From positions 1 through 33,963 of the forward strand of contig CALMGA010000398.1 of the NCBI GenBank assembly GCA_937863205.1: 33,963 nucleotides of DNA, written 5' to 3'. Both the position numbers and the translations under genes were made by a program. This DNA comes from an uncultured Beijerinckiaceae bacterium. GTDB taxonomy: Bacteria; Pseudomonadota; Alphaproteobacteria; Rhizobiales; Beijerinckiaceae. Positions 1 to 8,069 of the stretch are shown here, one piece after another (positions within the stretch are counted from its first letter, which is position 1; every line of letters starts with the position of its first letter). The notes beneath the pieces were generated by a model. That model made no database searches and had not been told where the DNA came from. It saw only the letters and a list, made by a program, of their open reading frames with translations.

Positions 1-558
1 GGGTGAGATGGCGGCGATCGCCAGCGAGCCTTCGGCCAGCAGCGCGTTGACAACGGCGACCGTGCAGCCGGCGGCGGCGGCGAGCGCCGTTTTGCCCATC
101 AGCGGCGTCGCTTCGGCGGCGGCGATCACCCGCGCCCGCGCCGGCGTCGGCCTCGCCGGCGGCTGGCCGGTCGCCCGCAAGCCGGTACGCGGCGGCGGCG
201 GCGTCGTGGCGAGCGGGGCGCGCAGGCACATGCGCAGCACCATGCCGCGCGGGCTCAGCGTCCAGCGCGACACCCATTCCACGAAGGCGCGCAGCCTGTC
301 GGGCAGCGGGGCCAGGTCGAGGCGGATCGAGACCGGCTTCAGCTTGCGACCGGTATCGCCCGTCGCCCCGTCCGCCGGCACGAGCGACCAGACCACGCCG
401 ACCGTCGGGCGAGGCCCCAGCGGCACCTCGACCACGTCGCCCGGCTGCAGCGGGAGACCACCGAGGGCATAAGTGTAGCACTGGTCGATGGCGACGGGGA
501 TCAGCACCTCGGCGACAAGCTGGTTCGCGGCCGGGACGCCATCGGGTTGGTCGGGCAT
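1..558 (-). CDS. priA: Primosomal protein N' (PriA), 5' part
   Basis: The reading frame stays open to the left edge, so only the first 186 residues are present. The N-terminus (MPDQPDGVPAANQLVAEVLI, then PVAIDQCYTY, PGDVVEVPLGPRPTVGVVW) matches the start of the PriA 3' DNA-binding domain, a small beta-rich domain that recognises 3' ends at stalled forks. PriA is a DNA helicase that restarts replication by loading the primosome. The helicase motifs and zinc-binding region would lie outside the window. The start is the first ATG in the frame; no strong ribosome binding site is visible before it. The gene diverges from the toxin-antitoxin pair, with about 150 bp between them for both promoters. 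Identification rests on the N-terminal domain alone, which is short but characteristic. Confidence 0.85.
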   Translation of the reverse strand, partial: MPDQPDGVPAANQLVAEVLIPVAIDQCYTYALGGLPLQPGDVVEVPLGPRPTVGVVWSLVPADGATGDTGRKLKPVSIRLDLAPLPDRLRAFVEWVSRWTLSPRGMVLRMCLRAPLATTPPPPRTGLRATGQPPARPTPARARVIAAAEATPLMGKTALAAAAGCTVAVVNALLAEGSLAIAAISP

Positions 559-706
559 GGACGAGGTATATGGGACTTGCGCAGGCAGCGCACGCGCACG
601 GTGGGTCGCGGCATCTTCCCCGGCGCAACCTTCACGGCAAACGCGTCGCGGCGGGCGATGCTTGACGGCGGCGTGCCCGGGCGCCACGATCCGATCGGAG
701 ATCGAT

Positions 707-1405
707 GTGCAACTGCCGGCGCAACCCACCCTCATCGGCATGGGGCTCTACACTCCCGCGGAGGCCGGCCGGCTGCTCGGCATCACCGCCTCCCGGATCA
801 CCCGCTGGCTGCGCGGGCACACGATCGAGGACACGCACTACCCGCCCCTTTGGGAGCCGCAGCTCGACCTCGGCGAGGACGGCCTGTTCCTCGGCTTCCG
901 GGACCTGCAGGAGGTCCGCGTCGCGGCGGCCTTCATCGGGCAGGGCTTGAGCGCGCAGCGCGTGCGCCGCGCCATCGATCTGGGGCGCGAAACCATCGGC
1001 GACCAGCACCCGCTCTCCACGGCGCGCTTCCGCACGGACGGCCGCTCGGTGTTCCTCCAGGTCGTCGAGGCGAGCGGCGAGGCGCACCTTCTCGACCTGT
1101 TCAAGAAGCAGTTCGCCTTCCGCGACGTCCTTGAGCGCAGCCTCGACAACCTCGACTACGACTCGGCCGGGATCCCGAAGCGGTGGTGGCCTTTGGGAAA
1201 GGCGGCGGCGATCGTGCTCGACCCGCAGCGATCCTTCGGACAGCCGATCGAGGATGAAAGCTCGGTGCCGGTCGACGTGCTCGCCGCCGCCGCCGCGGCG
1301 GAAGGCACGCCCGAGCGGGCGGCCCTGGTGTGGGACGTTCCCGTGCGCTCGGTCACCCGCGCGCTCGCCTTCGAGGCGGCCATGGCTTCGCGGCGGGCGG
1401 CGTGA
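707..1405 (+). CDS. VapB45-type antitoxin with HTH and DUF433 domains
   Basis: This is a 232-residue protein starting at GTG 707, chosen because GGAG lies at 697-700, six bases upstream. The frame extends further upstream, but that part has no such signal. Residues about 12-36 (YTPAEAGRLLGITASRITRW) form a MerR-like helix-turn-helix. The C-terminal third (AAIVLDPQRSFGQPIEDESS, followed by VPVDVLAAAAAAEGTPE) matches the DUF433 domain found in antitoxins of the VapB45 type. The family neutralises a partner PIN-like toxin and probably represses its own operon. The stop codon overlaps the GTG of the next gene by four bases (GTGA), so the pair is almost certainly co-transcribed and translationally coupled. 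Length and order agree with the M. tuberculosis VapBC45 pair. Function is inferred from domains and context. Confidence 0.78.
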   Translation: MQLPAQPTLIGMGLYTPAEAGRLLGITASRITRWLRGHTIEDTHYPPLWEPQLDLGEDGLFLGFRDLQEVRVAAAFIGQGLSAQRVRRAIDLGRETIGDQHPLSTARFRTDGRSVFLQVVEASGEAHLLDLFKKQFAFRDVLERSLDNLDYDSAGIPKRWWPLGKAAAIVLDPQRSFGQPIEDESSVPVDVLAAAAAAEGTPERAALVWDVPVRSVTRALAFEAAMASRRAA

Positions 1406-1809
1406 GGGTCGTCTTCGACAACTGCACCTCGCCCGTCCTCGCCGCCACGCTGAACGGCTTCCTCGCCCACAGGGGAGGCGGCGCGACGCACGTGCGCGAT
1501 CTTCCCTGCGGCCGGCAGGCCGGAGATGCCAGGTGGATGGCAAGCCTCGCCCAAGGCGGCGACGGCTGGCTCGTCGTGACCGGCGACGGGCGGCTCCTGA
1601 GGAACCGGGCGCAACGCCTCGCCTACCGGCAGGCCGGCCTGAGGGCCTTGGTGCTCGCGCCGGCCTTCCTCATGGCGCGGGTGCACGCGCAGGCGGCGGC
1701 CCTGATCGGGCGGTGGCCGGAGATCGAGGATCTCGAACGCTGCGAGGCCCCCTGCCTGTTCGAGCTGCCGATGGACGGATCGGACAAGCTCAAGGCCTTG
1801 TCGTTCTAA
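1402..1809 (+). CDS. VapC45-like PIN-domain toxin
   Basis: This 135-residue protein starts at GTG 1402 inside the GTGA overlap with the antitoxin. It begins RVVFDNCTSPVLAATLNGFL, typical of the VapC45 PIN-like family. Acidic residues that could form the metal site are the Asp in VFDN (near residue 5), the Asp in GDARWM (near 41) and the Asp in VTGDGRL (near 59). PIN toxins are Mg-dependent RNases released when the antitoxin is degraded; the target RNA here is unknown. The TAA stop codon (1807-1809) is the first three bases of the palindromic repeat, so the extreme C-terminus may have been set by that insertion. The family call is inferred from the pattern and the DUF433 neighbour. Confidence 0.75.
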   Translation: MRVVFDNCTSPVLAATLNGFLAHRGGGATHVRDLPCGRQAGDARWMASLAQGGDGWLVVTGDGRLLRNRAQRLAYRQAGLRALVLAPAFLMARVHAQAAALIGRWPEIEDLERCEAPCLFELPMDGSDKLKALSF

Positions 1810-1910
1810 GCAGGTTCGCGTTGGCAGGCCAACGCTTCACCTGCTCGGTCCTTTGCTATGCCGCAGGTTTGGATCGCAAAACCGCGGGGCACTTTTGCGA
1901 AACCTGCTTA
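1807..1910. repeat. Palindromic repeat, copy A (104 bp, two-unit)
   Basis: Both ends are TAAGCAGG/CCTGCTTA inverted repeats. Read on the minus strand it has a Y unit (arms TAAGCAGGTTT and AAACCTGC, inner arms CGCAAAA/TTTTGCG) and then a Z unit (arms AGCAGGT/ACCTGCT, inner arms GCGTTGGC/GCCAACGC). By hand alignment it matches copy C (30574-30677, opposite orientation) at 100 of 104 positions. It contains the toxin stop codon at one end, and on the other strand it encodes the last 17 residues and stop of HisA. It resembles REP/BIME-type or Rickettsia-type palindromic elements in style; no transposase is nearby. Confidence 0.93.
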
Positions 1911-2635
1911 GCCTCCGCGATCAGCGCCAGCGCTTCGGCCGCGTCGAGGCGGCCGTCGTACAGGGCGCGGCCGGTGATCGCGCCGTCCAGCACGGCGCAA
2001 TCGGGTTGCAGCAGGCGGCGCACGTCGGCGAGCGAGGCGAGGCCGCCCGAGGCGATCACCGGGATCGGCACGGCGTGGGCCAGCGCCAGGGTTGCCTCCA
2101 CGTTGAGGCCGGCGAGCACGCCGTCGCGGCTGATGTCGGTGTAGATCAGGGCGGCGACGCCGGCATCGGCGAAGCGCCGGCCCAGCTCGCTCGCCGACAG
2201 TTCGGACGCCTGCGCCCAGCCTTCCACCGCCACGCGGCCGTCGCGCGCGTCGATGCCCACCGCCACCCGGCCGGGATGGGCGCGGGCCGCGTCGCGCACG
2301 AAAGCCGGGTCGCGCACCGCCGCCGTGCCGATGATGACGCGGGCCACGCCCTTGTCGAGCCAGCCCTCCAGCGTGGCCCGGTCGCGGATGCCGCCGCCGA
2401 GCTGCACCGGCAGGTCCACCGCCGCGAGGATGGCATCGACGGCGCGCGCGTTCATCGGCCGGCCGGCAAAGGCGCCGTCGAGGTCCACGACGTGGAGATG
2501 GGTGAAACCTTGCGCGGCGAAGGCGCTCGCCTGGGCGGCTGGGTCGTCGTTGAACACGGTCGCCTGCGCCATGTCGCCGAGCCTGAGGCGCACGCACTGG
2601 CCGTTCTTGAGATCGATGGCCGGGTAAAGGATCAA
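1856..2635 (-). CDS. hisA: Phosphoribosylformimino-AICAR ribotide isomerase (HisA)
   Basis: HisA opens the ProFAR ring to PRFAR in histidine synthesis. The TIM barrel shows the catalytic Asp in [10 protein letters not shown] (near residue 7) and the second Asp in IYTDISRDG. The phosphate-binding glycines lie in VQLGGGIRD and VIASGGLAS. The only start fitting the family N-terminus ([10 protein letters not shown]) is TTG 2635, which is rare and suggests weak initiation. Without its last 17 residues the protein is 242 long, the normal family size. Those 17 ([17 protein letters not shown]) and the TAG stop are read from the palindromic repeat, so the native stop has been lost. The gene follows hisH after a 143-bp gap, unlike the overlapping genes upstream. 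Confidence 0.96.
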   Translation of the reverse strand: MILYPAIDLKNGQCVRLRLGDMAQATVFNDDPAAQASAFAAQGFTHLHVVDLDGAFAGRPMNARAVDAILAAVDLPVQLGGGIRDRATLEGWLDKGVARVIIGTAAVRDPAFVRDAARAHPGRVAVGIDARDGRVAVEGWAQASELSASELGRRFADAGVAALIYTDISRDGVLAGLNVEATLALAHAVPIPVIASGGLASLADVRRLLQPDCAVLDGAITGRALYDGRLDAAEALALIAEAKQVSQKCPAVLRSKPAA

Positions 2636-2778
2636 GCGCGTGCACCGATGCGGACGAGTGGGCCGGGACGGGGGTGTTCCGCCTCCCGGCGCCGGACCGG
2701 GGGTCGGTCCGATACCCCGACCTGCTGCTTCCCGTCGGATTTGATCCAAAAACCGCTGCGCACGTTACGGTCCGATGC

Positions 2779-3429
2779 TTAAGGCGCCCAGCGCAGGAAG
2801 TTGGCGATCAGCGCCAACCCCAGCGCTTGGCTCTTCTCGGGGTGGAACTGCGTGCCGGCGACGTTGCCGCGCCCCACGATGGCGGTGATCGGGCCGCCGT
2901 GATCGGTGGTCGCCACTACGTCGCCGGAATCGGCTGTCTGGAAGCCGTAGGAATGGACGAAGTAGGCATGCCAGCCTTCCCGGCCGGTGGGGATGCCGTC
3001 GAGCAGGGGATGCGGGCCGTGCGCGTCCAGCGTGTTCCAGCCCATGTGCGGGATCTTGAGCGAGGGGGCGTCGGGGGCGACCGGACCGACGGTGCCGCCG
3101 ATCCAGTCGAGGCCCGGCGTGGCGCCGTGCTCCAGCCCGGTGGTGGCAAGCAGCTGCATGCCGACGCAGATGCCGAGAAAGGGCCGTCCGCGCCCGCGCA
3201 CGGCCTCGGCCAGCGCGTCAGCGAGGCCGGGCACGCGGTCGAGGCCGCGGCGGCAGTCGGCGAAGGCGCCCACGCCCGGCAGCACGACGCGGTCGGCCCT
3301 CGCCACCGCGTCCGGGTCGCAGGTCAGCGACAGGGTCGCATCGGTTTCGCCCTCGCGCGCGGCGCGCTCGAAAGCCTTCACCGCGGAATGAAGGTTGCCC
3401 GACCCGTAGTCGACGATCGCGACGTTCAC
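2779..3429 (-). CDS. hisH: Imidazole glycerol phosphate synthase, glutaminase subunit
   Basis: This is a class I glutamine amidotransferase of 216 residues that supplies ammonia to HisF for ring closure to IGP and AICAR. The oxyanion motif GVGAF is near residue 52 and the nucleophile Cys is in GICVGMQLL near residue 88. The catalytic His and Glu are in QFHPEKSQ near residue 195. The start is GTG 3429, giving [15 protein letters not shown], typical of the family. It overlaps the stop of the DUF2628 gene by four bases (GTGA), so the two are translationally coupled. Its partner subunit HisF is encoded 7 kb away on the other strand, so the two subunits of one enzyme are now in separate transcription units. 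Confidence 0.97.
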   Translation of the reverse strand: MNVAIVDYGSGNLHSAVKAFERAAREGETDATLSLTCDPDAVARADRVVLPGVGAFADCRRGLDRVPGLADALAEAVRGRGRPFLGICVGMQLLATTGLEHGATPGLDWIGGTVGPVAPDAPSLKIPHMGWNTLDAHGPHPLLDGIPTGREGWHAYFVHSYGFQTADSGDVVATTDHGGPITAIVGRGNVAGTQFHPEKSQALGLALIANFLRWAP

Positions 3430-3818
3430 GGCGGTACGTCGCCAGCGGCCGGCGGCAGGCCGGCATGGCCGCGGAAGAACGCCGTCTCCGCCTCGTCCCG
3501 GTCGCGGGCCTCGACAATCGCCACCAGCGCGGCCCGGCGTTCGCCCTTGGCGAGGCGCAGGCGGCTGGCTTCAGTGCCGAGCCAGACCCGCGCCGCCAGA
3601 TCTACCGCGAGCGCCGCCGCGATCGAGACGTGGGGGAAAACAACGACAAGGAAGGCGACCTCCGCCGCGAGGTAAAGGAGCAGGGCCAGCCACAGCCTGC
3701 CAAACAGCAGCCAAAGCGGCGCGAAGGCGAAGGCCGGCCAGGAGAAGCCTTCGCGAACGAAGCGGGCGCGCTCCAAGGCGCCCTCGCCATTCCCGGCCTG
3801 CACAACGAAGATCGCCAC
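3426..3818 (-). CDS. DUF2628 small membrane protein
   Basis: This is a 130-residue protein starting at GTG 3818, two bases after the hisB stop. It has the DUF2628 signature: an N-terminal soluble stretch, then [20 protein letters not shown] near residues 25-45. Two hydrophobic segments follow ([20 protein letters not shown] and a weaker one after it), then a basic, charged C-terminus ending in a variable tail. The biochemical role is unknown. From established genome context, such genes commonly sit between hisB and hisH in alphaproteobacteria, and this one fits that place. Its stop overlaps the hisH start. The link to histidine synthesis is by position only. Confidence 0.82.
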   Translation of the reverse strand: MAIFVVQAGNGEGALERARFVREGFSWPAFAFAPLWLLFGRLWLALLLYLAAEVAFLVVVFPHVSIAAALAVDLAARVWLGTEASRLRLAKGERRAALVAIVEARDRDEAETAFFRGHAGLPPAAGDVPP

Positions 3819-3820
3819 TG

Positions 3821-4408
3821 TCAGAGCGTGCCCTTGGTGGAGGGAATGGAGCCGCGGCGGCGCGGGTCCACGGCGATCGCCGCGCCCAGCGCCCGCGCCA
3901 CCGCCTTGAAGCAGGATTCGGCGATGTGGTGCGCGTTGGCGCCGTACAGCGTCTCGATGTGCAGGGTGAGGCCGGCATTGACCGCGAAGGCCTGGAAGAA
4001 CTCGCGCAGCAGCTCCGTGTCGAAGGTGCCGATCTTGGGCTGGGAAAAGACGGTGCGGAACACCAGGAAGGGACGGCCGGACACGTCCACCGCCGCGCGC
4101 GTCAGGCATTCATCCATCGGCAGCAGTGCATCGGCGTAGCGGTGGATGCCGGCGCGGTCGCCCAGCGCCTGCCGCAGCGCCTGCCCCAAGGCGATGCCGG
4201 TGTCCTCCACCGTGTGGTGGTCGTCGATGTGGAGGTCGCCGCGCGCCGTCACATCCATGTCGATGAGCGAATGGCGGGCCAGCTGGTCCAGCATGTGGTC
4301 GAAGAAACCGACGCCGGTGGCGATCCGGCTCGCGCCCGTCCCGTCGAGGGCGAGGGTGACGGTGAGGCTGGTCTCGTTGGTTTCGCGCGCGATCGTCGCG
4401 GTGCGCAT
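3821..4408 (-). CDS. hisB: Imidazoleglycerol-phosphate dehydratase (HisB)
   Basis: This is a 195-residue monofunctional IGPD with the usual metal-binding repeats: [16 protein letters not shown] in the first half and [19 protein letters not shown] in the second, which supply the His and Glu ligands for manganese. [14 protein letters not shown] is also typical. It dehydrates imidazole glycerol phosphate to imidazole acetol phosphate. ATG 4408 ([14 protein letters not shown]) gives the standard length. The frame continues 46 codons upstream with other ATGs, but those residues do not resemble the family. No clear ribosome binding site precedes 4408. It is the first gene of the minus-strand his block. 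Confidence 0.96.
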   Translation of the reverse strand: MRTATIARETNETSLTVTLALDGTGASRIATGVGFFDHMLDQLARHSLIDMDVTARGDLHIDDHHTVEDTGIALGQALRQALGDRAGIHRYADALLPMDECLTRAAVDVSGRPFLVFRTVFSQPKIGTFDTELLREFFQAFAVNAGLTLHIETLYGANAHHIAESCFKAVARALGAAIAVDPRRRGSIPSTKGTL

Positions 4409-4947
4409 GGGGAGGCTCGTGGGAGGACCGACATCGGCTTCTAGCAAGCCGTCGCCGGAGTGCAAACTCTTCCCGATGCGTAGCACGGGGTTGGGGAGGC
4501 GCATCGGGATCGAGCCCGACATCGTGGCGACCGGCGTCACCGGCACACCGGCCGCGCCGGGCGATCGAGCGGCAGGCTGAATCAGAACACCCGGCCCTCG
4601 CGCAACTCGGCGACGCCCTCCAGCACCTCGACGGCGATCAGCACCCTGAAGGGTAGATCTCGTCGTCGGCGGCGGCGAAGTCGCTCCCGGTGGCCGCCGG
4701 GCGCCGGCCGGAGCGCAGGCTTGTCGTTATCGGGCGGTGTTGGGTTTCGTTGCCGTAATCCCTCAACCTCGCTGGCATTCAGATTCGAGGCAAGCCCCGC
4801 CCGTCGACTCGGCCGAGTCGCCCGAGCGCGCTCTTCGTCCGCCGGGCGTCCGGCTCCGCCTTCGCGAAAACCTCGCCAAGGGAGTGCGTCCGGTCGCGGC
4901 ACCATCCCGGCCGGCGCACGTTCATCGCCGTGAACCGGAGATTTGCC
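4409..4947. other. Divergent intergenic region between hisB and yghU-like gene
   Basis: This 539-bp stretch must hold the promoters of both divergent genes, but no clear promoter pair could be fixed by eye. On the minus strand around 4580-4690 there is a coding-like remnant: [12 protein letters not shown] in one frame is continued by [20 protein letters not shown] and a stop in another. This would be one short reading frame with a frameshift near 4650. It was not recognised as any family, and no intact gene is supported. Confidence 0.35.
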
Positions 4948-5838
4948 ATGACCGACCAACCTCCCTACACCCCGCCCGAGGTTTGGACGTGGCGCCAGGG
5001 CAGCGGGGGCCGCTTCGCCAACATCAACCGGCCGGTCGCCGGCGCCACCCACGAGAAGGATCTGCCGGTCGGGTGCCGTCCCCTGCAGCTGTACTCGCTG
5101 GCAACCCCCAACGGCGTCAAGGTGACGGTGATGCTGGAAGAGCTGCTGGCGCTGGGTCACGCCGGCGCCGAATACGATGCTTGGCTGATCCGCATCAACG
5201 AGGGCGACCAGTTCGGCAGCGGCTTCGTGGCAGCCAACCCGAACTCCAAGATCCCGGCGCTGGTCGACCGGAGCGGGCCGGTGCCGATCCGGGTGTTCGA
5301 GTCCGGGGCCATCCTGCTGCATCTTGCGGAAAGGTTCGGCGCGTTCCTGCCAGGCGACCCGGCCGGGCGGGCCGAATGCCTGTCCTGGCTGTTCTGGCAG
5401 ATGGGCAGCGCCCCCTACCTCGGCGGCGGCTTCGGACACTTCTACGCCTACGCGCCACTTAAGATCGAATACGCCATCGACCGCTTCGCGATGGAGGTGA
5501 AGCGCCAGCTCGACGTGCTCGACCGCCGCCTCGCCGAAACGGCATACCTCGCCGGCCCCGACTACACCCTCGCCGACATCGCCGTGTGGCCCTGGTACGG
5601 CGGCCTGATGCAGGGCGCGCTCTACGAGGCGGCCAAGTTCCTCGCCGTGGAGGAGTACAAGCACCTGCGGCGCTGGACCGATGCCATCGCCGCCCGGCCT
5701 GCGGTGCGGCGTGGGCGCATGGTCAACCGCCCCTTTGGCGAACCGGCCGGTCAGCTGCACGAGCGCCACGACGCCGGCGACTTCGACACGCGCACGCAGG
5801 ATAAGCTGGCGCAGGAGCAGCCGGTGGCGTCAATTTGA
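4948..5838 (+). CDS. yghU: YghU-type glutathione-disulfide oxidoreductase (GST superfamily)
   Basis: The 296-residue protein follows E. coli YghU nearly end to end: YTPPEVWTWRQGSGGRFANI at the start, then PVAGATHEKDLPVG, and LQLYSLATPNGVKVTVMLEE for the thioredoxin-like fold. AANPNSKIPALVD and FESGAILLHLAE form the glutathione site, followed by an all-helical C-terminal domain ending near NRPFGEPAGQLHERHDAGDF. This family binds two glutathiones and reduces disulfides and peroxides in the cytoplasm. ATG 4948 has GGAG at 4937-4940, seven bases upstream. The gene appears to be monocistronic. It is likely a redox housekeeping enzyme; no substrate can be deduced from the sequence. Confidence 0.93.
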   Translation: MTDQPPYTPPEVWTWRQGSGGRFANINRPVAGATHEKDLPVGCRPLQLYSLATPNGVKVTVMLEELLALGHAGAEYDAWLIRINEGDQFGSGFVAANPNSKIPALVDRSGPVPIRVFESGAILLHLAERFGAFLPGDPAGRAECLSWLFWQMGSAPYLGGGFGHFYAYAPLKIEYAIDRFAMEVKRQLDVLDRRLAETAYLAGPDYTLADIAVWPWYGGLMQGALYEAAKFLAVEEYKHLRRWTDAIAARPAVRRGRMVNRPFGEPAGQLHERHDAGDFDTRTQDKLAQEQPVASI

Positions 5839-6554
5839 GCGGATCAGCCTTCCGCCGGCGGTGTTGCGAGAAGATCAGGTCGCGAGAAGATCAGGCCGCC
5901 CGGAACCAGACCCGGTCGGCCTTTCGCGCCAGCGCGATCGCCGCCGTCGACCCAACCGCCTCGGCAAGGCGGGGCAGGCGGATGTCGGCGAGATCGAGCG
6001 GCATCAGCGAGGCATCGATCGGCAAATGATCGCCGCCCGAAGCCGCTCGAAAAGCTGCGGAGCCGTTCACGGAAAAGGCCAGGCGCGCCAGGGCTGCCCG
6101 CGCGGGTCTGAGCACCGTTGGTTCTCCAAGGTGTGGGGACGCACGGACAAACGCGGACGCTGAACAGGCTCTCGCGAGACTGGTGACGCTTGATCGCCGA
6201 AACGCGGTGCAAGACACGAAGCTGCTTGGCACCGGGCTGCTTGGCACCGGACCGCTGCGGGCCCGACCCGACGGTTTCTAGCAGCCCGGGCGGCTCTTCG
6301 CACCCGCCCCGCCATGCTTTCCCCGGAGCGATGCCGGAATGCGACAGCTGCCCGCCGACTGCGCAGGGCAGACCCGCGTCCTCTTCGCCTCGCCGTGGCG
6401 CAGGGCCGGAAACGGTGCAGCGACATCCTCGATATGCGAGGCGGCGCAAAGGCTTGGACGCCGCGACCGCATTCGCGATCGGTCCCGGACCTCCCTGCGC
6501 TTCGCCCGGCCGGCTCGCTCTTGCGGCAAGCCGGTGACGGCCGACATAGAGGTC
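5839..6554. other. Long intergenic region with two tandem duplications
   Basis: No gene could be established in this 716-bp stretch. It contains two short tandem duplications. One is a 16-bp unit at 5866-5881 and 5882-5897 (GCGAGAAGATCAGG plus two bases that differ slightly). The other is a perfect 15-bp unit GCTGCTTGGCACCGG at 6221-6235 and 6236-6250. A minus-strand frame ending at 5891 (…LPIDASLMPLDLADIRLPRL… ending ADRVWFRAA) has protein-like composition and may be the 3' end of a decayed gene, but no family was recognised. The promoter of the downstream transporter should lie in the right half. Confidence 0.4.
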
Positions 6555-8051
6555 ATGCCCACCATCAGCGATCTCGCCGCCGCGAGCGTACCCCTGTCGC
6601 GCCCGGAAATCCGGCGCATCGTCTATGGTTTGATGATGGCTATGCTGCTCGGGGCGCTCGATCAGACCATCGTGGCGACCGCCCTGCCCACGATCGGACG
6701 CGATCTCCACGACGTCGTCCATCTCCCCTGGGTGGTCACCGCCTACCTGCTCACGGCGACCGGCTCGGTGCCGATCTACGGCAAGCTCGCCGACACCTAC
6801 GGCCGGCGCCCGGCCCTGCTCGGCGCCATCGCCATCTTCATCGCCGGCTCGATCGGCTGCGCGATGGCGCCGACTCTGGGCGTGCTGGTCGGGGCCCGCC
6901 TGGTGCAGGGCATCGGCGGCGGCGGCCTGCTCGCCCTGTCGCAGACCATCGTCGGCGACATGATGAGCCCGCGCGAGCGGGCGAGCTGGCAGGTGTATTT
7001 CGCCGCCGCCTTCACGACCGCGAGCCTTGCGGGGCCGGTGCTCGGCGGGTTCTTCGCCCAGCATCTGAGCTGGTCCATGATCTTCTGGATCAACGTGCCG
7101 CTCGGCCTTGCCGCCTACGCCATGACCAGCTCGCCCCTGCGCCGCCTGCCGCGCCACGAGCGCCGGGGCAAGCTCGACATCCCCGGTGCGGTGCTGCTGG
7201 TGGGCGGCACCACCACGCTTCTGCTGACTTTGTCGGGCGTCGGCACCCGCTACGGCTGGCTCGCGGCGCCGACGTTCGCCTCCGCCGCTCTCAGCGTGGC
7301 CCTGTTCGCCGCCTTCGCCTGGCATCTGCGGCGCACCCCCTCGCCGCTGATCCCGCTCGACGTGCTGAGCAACCCGGTCGTGCTCGCCGCCACGGTCGCG
7401 GCCACGCTGTCCATCGGCTTGTTCCTCGGGCTTGCCGTTTACGTGCCCATCCTGTTCGAAACCGTGCGCGGCCTCGACCCCAGCCGATCCGGCCTCGCCA
7501 TGCTGCCGTTGACGGTGGGCACGGTGGCGGGAGCGCTGATGGCCGGGCGCGTGATGGCCCGATACGCTCACTACAAATGGCTGACGATCGCCGCTCTGCC
7601 GTTCGCCGCCGCGGCGGCCCTGCTCTTGATGCCTTTGGCGGGTACGCTGCCGATCTGGGCCCTGAGCCTCGTGCTGGCGGTGATCTCCACGTCGCTCGGC
7701 ACCATTCTGCCGATCTCCACCGTGTCGATCCAGAACGCGGTCGCCCTGCATCAGCTCGGCACCGCGACGGCAACGGCCAACCTGTGCCGGCAGCTCGGCG
7801 GCGCTGTCGCCGTGGCGGTGTTCGGCGCCGTGATCCTGGGCGGCGGCACCGCACACGAGGTGGTGACGCGGGGTGCCGCCCATGCCGCCGCCCACCACGC
7901 CATCGACATGGCGCCGCTGTTGCACGCCTTTCGCCTCGTCTTCGCCATCGTGGCGGCCGGCGCGGGCCTCGCGCTGGCGGTGATGATGGCGATGGAAGAG
8001 CGCCCGCTCACCGGCCCGATCCGGGCGGAGGGCCTGCCGGCCGGCGAATAG
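6555..8051 (+). CDS. MFS transporter, DHA2 (14-TMS) drug:proton antiporter family
   Basis: This is a 498-residue inner-membrane protein with about 14 hydrophobic segments. Family signatures include LDQTIVATALPTIGRDL in the first helix, the motif-A loop GKLADTYGRRPALLG between helices 2 and 3, and the antiporter motif C region around LAGPVLGGFFA in helix 5. It should exchange protons for an organic substrate, as EmrB/QacA-type exporters do, but the substrate cannot be deduced. ATG 6555 (MPTISDLAAAS) is used; an in-frame GTG at 6534 is an alternative, and neither has a well-spaced ribosome binding site. No membrane-fusion partner gene lies beside it, so it probably works without an EmrA-like subunit. 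Confidence 0.88.
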   Translation: MPTISDLAAASVPLSRPEIRRIVYGLMMAMLLGALDQTIVATALPTIGRDLHDVVHLPWVVTAYLLTATGSVPIYGKLADTYGRRPALLGAIAIFIAGSIGCAMAPTLGVLVGARLVQGIGGGGLLALSQTIVGDMMSPRERASWQVYFAAAFTTASLAGPVLGGFFAQHLSWSMIFWINVPLGLAAYAMTSSPLRRLPRHERRGKLDIPGAVLLVGGTTTLLLTLSGVGTRYGWLAAPTFASAALSVALFAAFAWHLRRTPSPLIPLDVLSNPVVLAATVAATLSIGLFLGLAVYVPILFETVRGLDPSRSGLAMLPLTVGTVAGALMAGRVMARYAHYKWLTIAALPFAAAAALLLMPLAGTLPIWALSLVLAVISTSLGTILPISTVSIQNAVALHQLGTATATANLCRQLGGAVAVAVFGAVILGGGTAHEVVTRGAAHAAAHHAIDMAPLLHAFRLVFAIVAAGAGLALAVMMAMEERPLTGPIRAEGLPAGE

Positions 8052-8069
8052 GCTCGCCCGGGCGGGTCA

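Noticed and set aside
1807..1910. Palindromic copies considered as insertion sequences or att sites
   Set aside because: They are about 100 bp, encode no transposase, and show no target-site duplication that could be seen by eye. A palindromic intergenic repeat family is the better description.
5844..7925. A 693-codon minus-strand open frame
   Set aside because: It is antisense to the MFS transporter, rich in His, Arg, Gly and Gln, and has no recognisable domain.
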